From positions 18,487,772-18,551,771 of the forward strand of contig NC_081145.1 of assembly GCF_958295425.1 (NCBI RefSeq): a stretch of DNA of 64,000 bases, in the 5' to 3' direction. Source of the stretch: Solea solea (taxonomy: Eukaryota; Chordata; Actinopteri; Pleuronectiformes; Soleidae). Below, in pieces: positions 60,013 to 64,000 of the stretch. The notes beneath the pieces were generated by a model. The model was given only the letters and a program-made list of their open reading frames with translations. It was not told the DNA's origin and made no database searches. The position numbers and the translations under genes were made by a program. Each line of letters starts with the position of its first letter. The stretch's first letter is position 1.

Positions 60013-61389
60013 TATTTTATATTCCATTTCTGCCAAATTTAATTAATTTCACCTCAATCTTACACACTGCTTAAGTTGGTAGCAAACCGTGTTATAGCTG
60101 AAATATCTTCTGAGTTTGATTGCAGTCCAGGTTAGCCACCTGTGATATTTAAATTAGCACCACTGTCGTTATAGCAACTGCATGCCCTGTGAAACTTAGG
60201 TAGAGACACGAGCATCAAACTGAACTTGAACCTGATCACTTTGAGTGCTTCTTGCATCCACTGGTAGTTAATTAAAGGCATTCTAAACACGTCCAGTGTA
60301 AAGATTAACCAAATATGGAGGTTTTCCACACTGGCTTCCATGTATTGTCATTACCATAAAGACATTAAGAGCTGTTGAACGTGCAATAGTTGGTTTAAGG
60401 GATCAAGGATTACCTTAAAGTGCCACCAGTAATCCTGTAGTTTCTTAAAGTTGATGTGATGTTCTCTCTTTCCAGGATGAAATGTTTCAACTATCAGAAG
60501 GACATGTTGCGTTCAAGATAATTACAGTTAAAAGTAGGGCTGCACTTCAACATCAGAACAGAGTGTGAAACGCTGACCACAAACTTAAAAAAGATATTTG
60601 ATTTACAGTCATATAAAACAGAGATCATCATATCCTAGTAAATGGAACCAGAGGAATGGTCGACATTTGCTTGATAAATGGCTGAAATGACAATCAATTA
60701 TCAAAATTGTTTGCAGGGAATTTCCTCACAGTTGAATAATAAACTACAGTGCAGCCCATAAAGTCTGAGTTTCAGAGAATGTCCAGAGTCGAAACTCAAA
60801 CTCCTAAACTGCTCATTTGATTAATCTTATTTAATTACTTTAATTGATAAGTGTAAGTCATATTAATACAGGCTCAAATAGCAGGCTTTTAACAATGCCT
60901 GTTGGTCCTAGCTTTGTGTTTAGTTGTAATGTTGCTGACCTAATAAAATCAGTTGCTCAGAGTAGAGATGAGTGTTTTGTTACATGCATACAGTCTATCT
61001 GCTTAATTGTTCAATTGCGTTTTTTTCTGAAATTGGAATGTGAAGACTTGTGAAACTGGTGTTTACTTCAGAGAAGGTGCACTAGAAACTGAGACGTTTT
61101 GTTACTTCTGGCAAATGTGAGCAGGAATTAACAAACATGTATTTTGGAGATATTGGTATGTACACATTTTGGATTGTTTCTATGTGGTAATGTTCGTAAT
61201 ACTGCCCAATGATGATGTGATGTGGATTATCCACAACCAGTCATTGTGAAACCTGCGGGTCAAGCAGTGTGGATTACACAACTTGACCTGCAAAAATAAT
61301 ATACTCTAATCTACGCGCTGAACCTGCATTGCACCTATTTTTATTATAAGGCACCTTTTCAAAAATCAGTTTGGAACTTTATATAGTTA
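60013..61389. other. Non-coding, nothing recognised
   Basis: AT-rich spacer upstream of adm. No exon or repeat family identified. Confidence 0.4.
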
Positions 61390-61505
61390 TGGCATGTTTC
61401 CACCGGCTCGATTCACCTTGCCTCGGCATGGCCCGGTTGCATTTCCACTAGCATAGTACCTGGTACCTGGTACTTGTTTTAGTACCTGGAGGAAGTACTG
61501 AACAA
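61390..61505. mobile_element. Terminal fragment related to the TTAA transposon at 15-20.8 kb
   Basis: CTGGTACTTGTTTTAGTACC at 61468-61487 closely matches the outward end of the 15045-20782 element (CTGGTACTTTTTTGAGTACC, minus strand from 20778). The 5' neighbour (CCACCGGCTCGATTCACCTT, CTCGGCATGGCCCGG, TTTCCACTAGCATAGTACC) fits the mosaic ends of this dispersed fish family. No internal gene is present, so this is a non-autonomous or truncated copy. Confidence 0.5.
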
Positions 61506-64000
61506 ATAGTTTTGATTAACTGATTCTAATGATTCAGTTACACTGAAAACAACTGCTGCCATAGTGGAAAACGGCCAATAGTGATGCCCTCTTCTTTTTT
61601 CAGCTACAGATAGTTTTATATCTAGTGTCATGTATAAAAATAAATGATAAAATTATTAAATAAAGTTAGTGCCTGGTGATGAATGTATAATTTACAGATT
61701 TAAAACAGGAAACAACTTTGCACATCTTCCTTAAGACGGGTGCGTGAAGAGAAAAATGTAGATCATTGAGTTGCAACGAGACTCTCGCACAGTCTAAACT
61801 TGCAAGCATGATTTTATTATCCCAACATTTGTTTTGCGCAACAATCATTATCATAAATGAATATAAACAATTAAACATTTTTACATTGATACTCTCTCTT
61901 GGCTTCATCATGATTGTTTTTCAGATACATCAATATTGAGCAGCGTTCAGCAAACGTAACGGCAGCCAAAATTAAATCAATAAATTTGTCATGTCGGTTT
62001 TGATATGAATTTTCAACACAGACTCATTTGAATGTTTGATGGGTCTATAAAAGAAGCCATGGAGTTGGATGCACACAGTGCTGTCAGGGCAACAACACGG
62101 CACCTTTCACAAGCCAAAAGATGATTCAGGAGATCTGTTCTGACTTGATCCCTTCCAGTTCTCAAATTAGTATCTGTTTTTCATCCTCGTACAGCGGAAT
62201 TTCGTAACACACTATCATCATCAATGGTTGAATGTTTTTTGTATCCATATCAATAAGCCAAGACACGTTTTGTTTTTTTTGTTCTTGGAAGTTGTTGCTG
62301 CTTTTACGTTACATACAAGAATAATCAAGACAGTATGGTGCTTGGACATAGTACAGTCTCATGGAAATCTTCAAAGTCATGGGTCAGTAGAGCACAGTAT
62401 GAGCTCAACATTTGCAGGCGCCCATTATATTGTATTATTAGACACTCTGTGTCTATTAATAGTCCCACGTTCAGTTCTTTGTTACCACTAAGAGAAAAAA
62501 AAGGGAGGAATACATGGTGTTTTCCTCACAAGTGTCTCTGGAAATACACTGCTTTACTTGCTCTGTTTACACGTGAGACCCAAGCATTCCTCTTAGTTCA
62601 TGTTGAAGACGGTAATGGAAAATTACGATGAGTGGTGTTTTGAATGGAAAAAAACAAGATCAGATATTTGCTGTTTACATGTTCAAAATATCCGTTTACC
62701 CAAGGGAGACAATGTTCACTTCTCCCTGACTGATATGGTGAGAGAGAAATGGCAACATTCAGGATAATCATTTTTTTATTGGGTATTGCTTGTCTTGTCT
62801 TGGTCCGTTGTACATATTTTAGGCTCAGCACAGCTCCCCATTCTGATGCTCACTTTGAACTTCTCTTGACAATGTCGACATGCCTAAATGCATTAAGTTG
62901 CTGTCATGTCGTAGTCTAATATACCTAATAAAGTGGATAGTGGCTGAAGATACAAATTGTACATATATTGCTTCTCAAACATTGCTGAAATGTAGGTTTT
63001 CACAATCGTACCTGGCTGCCATGAATATGGAAGAACAATTCAGTGAAATTTGATCAAAATTGCAATAATTTAAAAATATCATTTTAGATCAATTATTGTC
63101 TTGACCTTTACACCTTTTCCTTATTCTAGGGACTGAAGAGAATCTTTGTTTCTCACAGATCTTCACAAGTATCACACAGTTATCGTTTTAAAATATGATA
63201 CAAAGTGATTCACGCTATCAAAATTCAGCCCTAGCCACGAGTAGGCTCAGCGCAACAAAAGCAACAACATTGACTGTAGTGGATCTACATGATGATTCAT
63301 GTTTCAACCGATTAATAGGACAACTTTATATCGTGGGATGGTTTTGTCCCAGAAAACAGCATGAATACCAAAAAGCTCTAATTGATTGAATCTCTCCAAC
63401 TCATTTTAGTTTGATTCAGTTTAAAATGTCTTTATCTTTTCCCCCAAAGACAGCTGATGATTATTGTTGATTTAGAGACAGAACAGAATGACTGAATAAA
63501 CATACATTTTCTTCAGTTGTGATATAAGTAAAGCATTTGACTTTAGCGTCCACTGAAAGTCGGGCTACAACCAGGACAGGTCAACAAGAGACACACTGAA
63601 CACAAAGATACAAACAACCATTCATACAGTGTTATTCCACTCTCCATTACTACATTATGTGCAGGTCTTATTCCTGGCTCATTCATGCAAACATCGTAAT
63701 CCCATCTTTATTTTATCATGAGGGAGGATAATTCAAAGCTCCACTCAATAACGTTCCAGAGTTGTTAAATCTTGTGCTGTGTCACGTTTTTGTGTCTGAT
63801 AATCGTTCAAACTCAAAACGAGCGTCCTCGGATTGGATTTCACTTTCTGTGAAGCGGCTTATGCTCTTAGAGCCTGTAAAAACGCAACTGCAGGAGGATA
63901 CAGTAAATGATGACTTTGTGTTGGGCCTCAGCATTACTGCATCATGTTGAGCCCCCCCACTCTCGTTTTCTGTTTCATTAGAGCAATAACTGAATTGGAT
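61506..64000. other. Non-coding to the window end
   Basis: No exon, RNA gene or repeat recognised. Open frames are short and unconserved in appearance. Confidence 0.4.

Overview
The window looks like teleost fish nuclear DNA. It has multi-exon genes with GT-AG introns, AT-rich intergenic sequence, many (CA)n, (GT)n and (AT)n runs, and dispersed fish-type SINE and LINE fragments. Four host protein genes could be assembled exon by exon with consistent splice phases. They are mgat4c (+, 24823-26505), rnf141 (+, 29446-32105), ampd3 (-, 49667-37163) and an adrenomedullin prohormone gene (-, 58636-56872). Human ADM-AMPD3-RNF141 (11p15) have the same order and relative orientation; mgat4c, beyond rnf141, is on chromosome 12 in human, so the stretch between them spans a synteny break.

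The left third (1-15 kb) holds no gene I can support. It contains a decayed LINE (about 2.2-2.75 kb), two copies of a dispersed repeat with telomere-like runs, a SINE-like fragment and microsatellites.

The most unusual part is 15045-20782, which reads as a two-gene DNA transposon. TTAA occurs at both ends. A perfect 13-bp inverted match lies about 245 bp inside each end. Two genes are arranged tail to tail. The first (+) is a THAP-domain transposase-like gene, broken by a G-run frameshift and a deleted central domain. The second (-) is an intact four-exon, 171-residue protein matching the zinc-binding cytosolic ballast domain of P2X7 receptors. Their last coding exons overlap by 89 bp on opposite strands. 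A 121-bp tandem repeat fills the first THAP intron. A polyadenylated retro-inserted cDNA fragment with a 16-bp target duplication sits just upstream of the ballast gene.

From 24.8 to 59.2 kb come the host genes. mgat4c encodes a Golgi type II GlcNAc-transferase-family protein. rnf141 encodes a RING E3 ligase with a possible N-myristoyl start. ampd3 encodes AMP deaminase, with two alternative in-frame first exons. adm encodes a precursor with a PAMP-like segment and an amidated ring peptide, and appears to have an extra C-terminal exon. Between the convergent 3' ends of rnf141 and ampd3 lies an orphan promoter-like block at 35.15-35.35 kb (palindromic CRE, TATA run, strong splice donor). A decayed LINE reverse transcriptase occupies 52.57-53.7 kb on the minus strand. 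The last 4 kb hold a SINE and a fragment carrying the same terminal motif as the 15-20 kb transposon.
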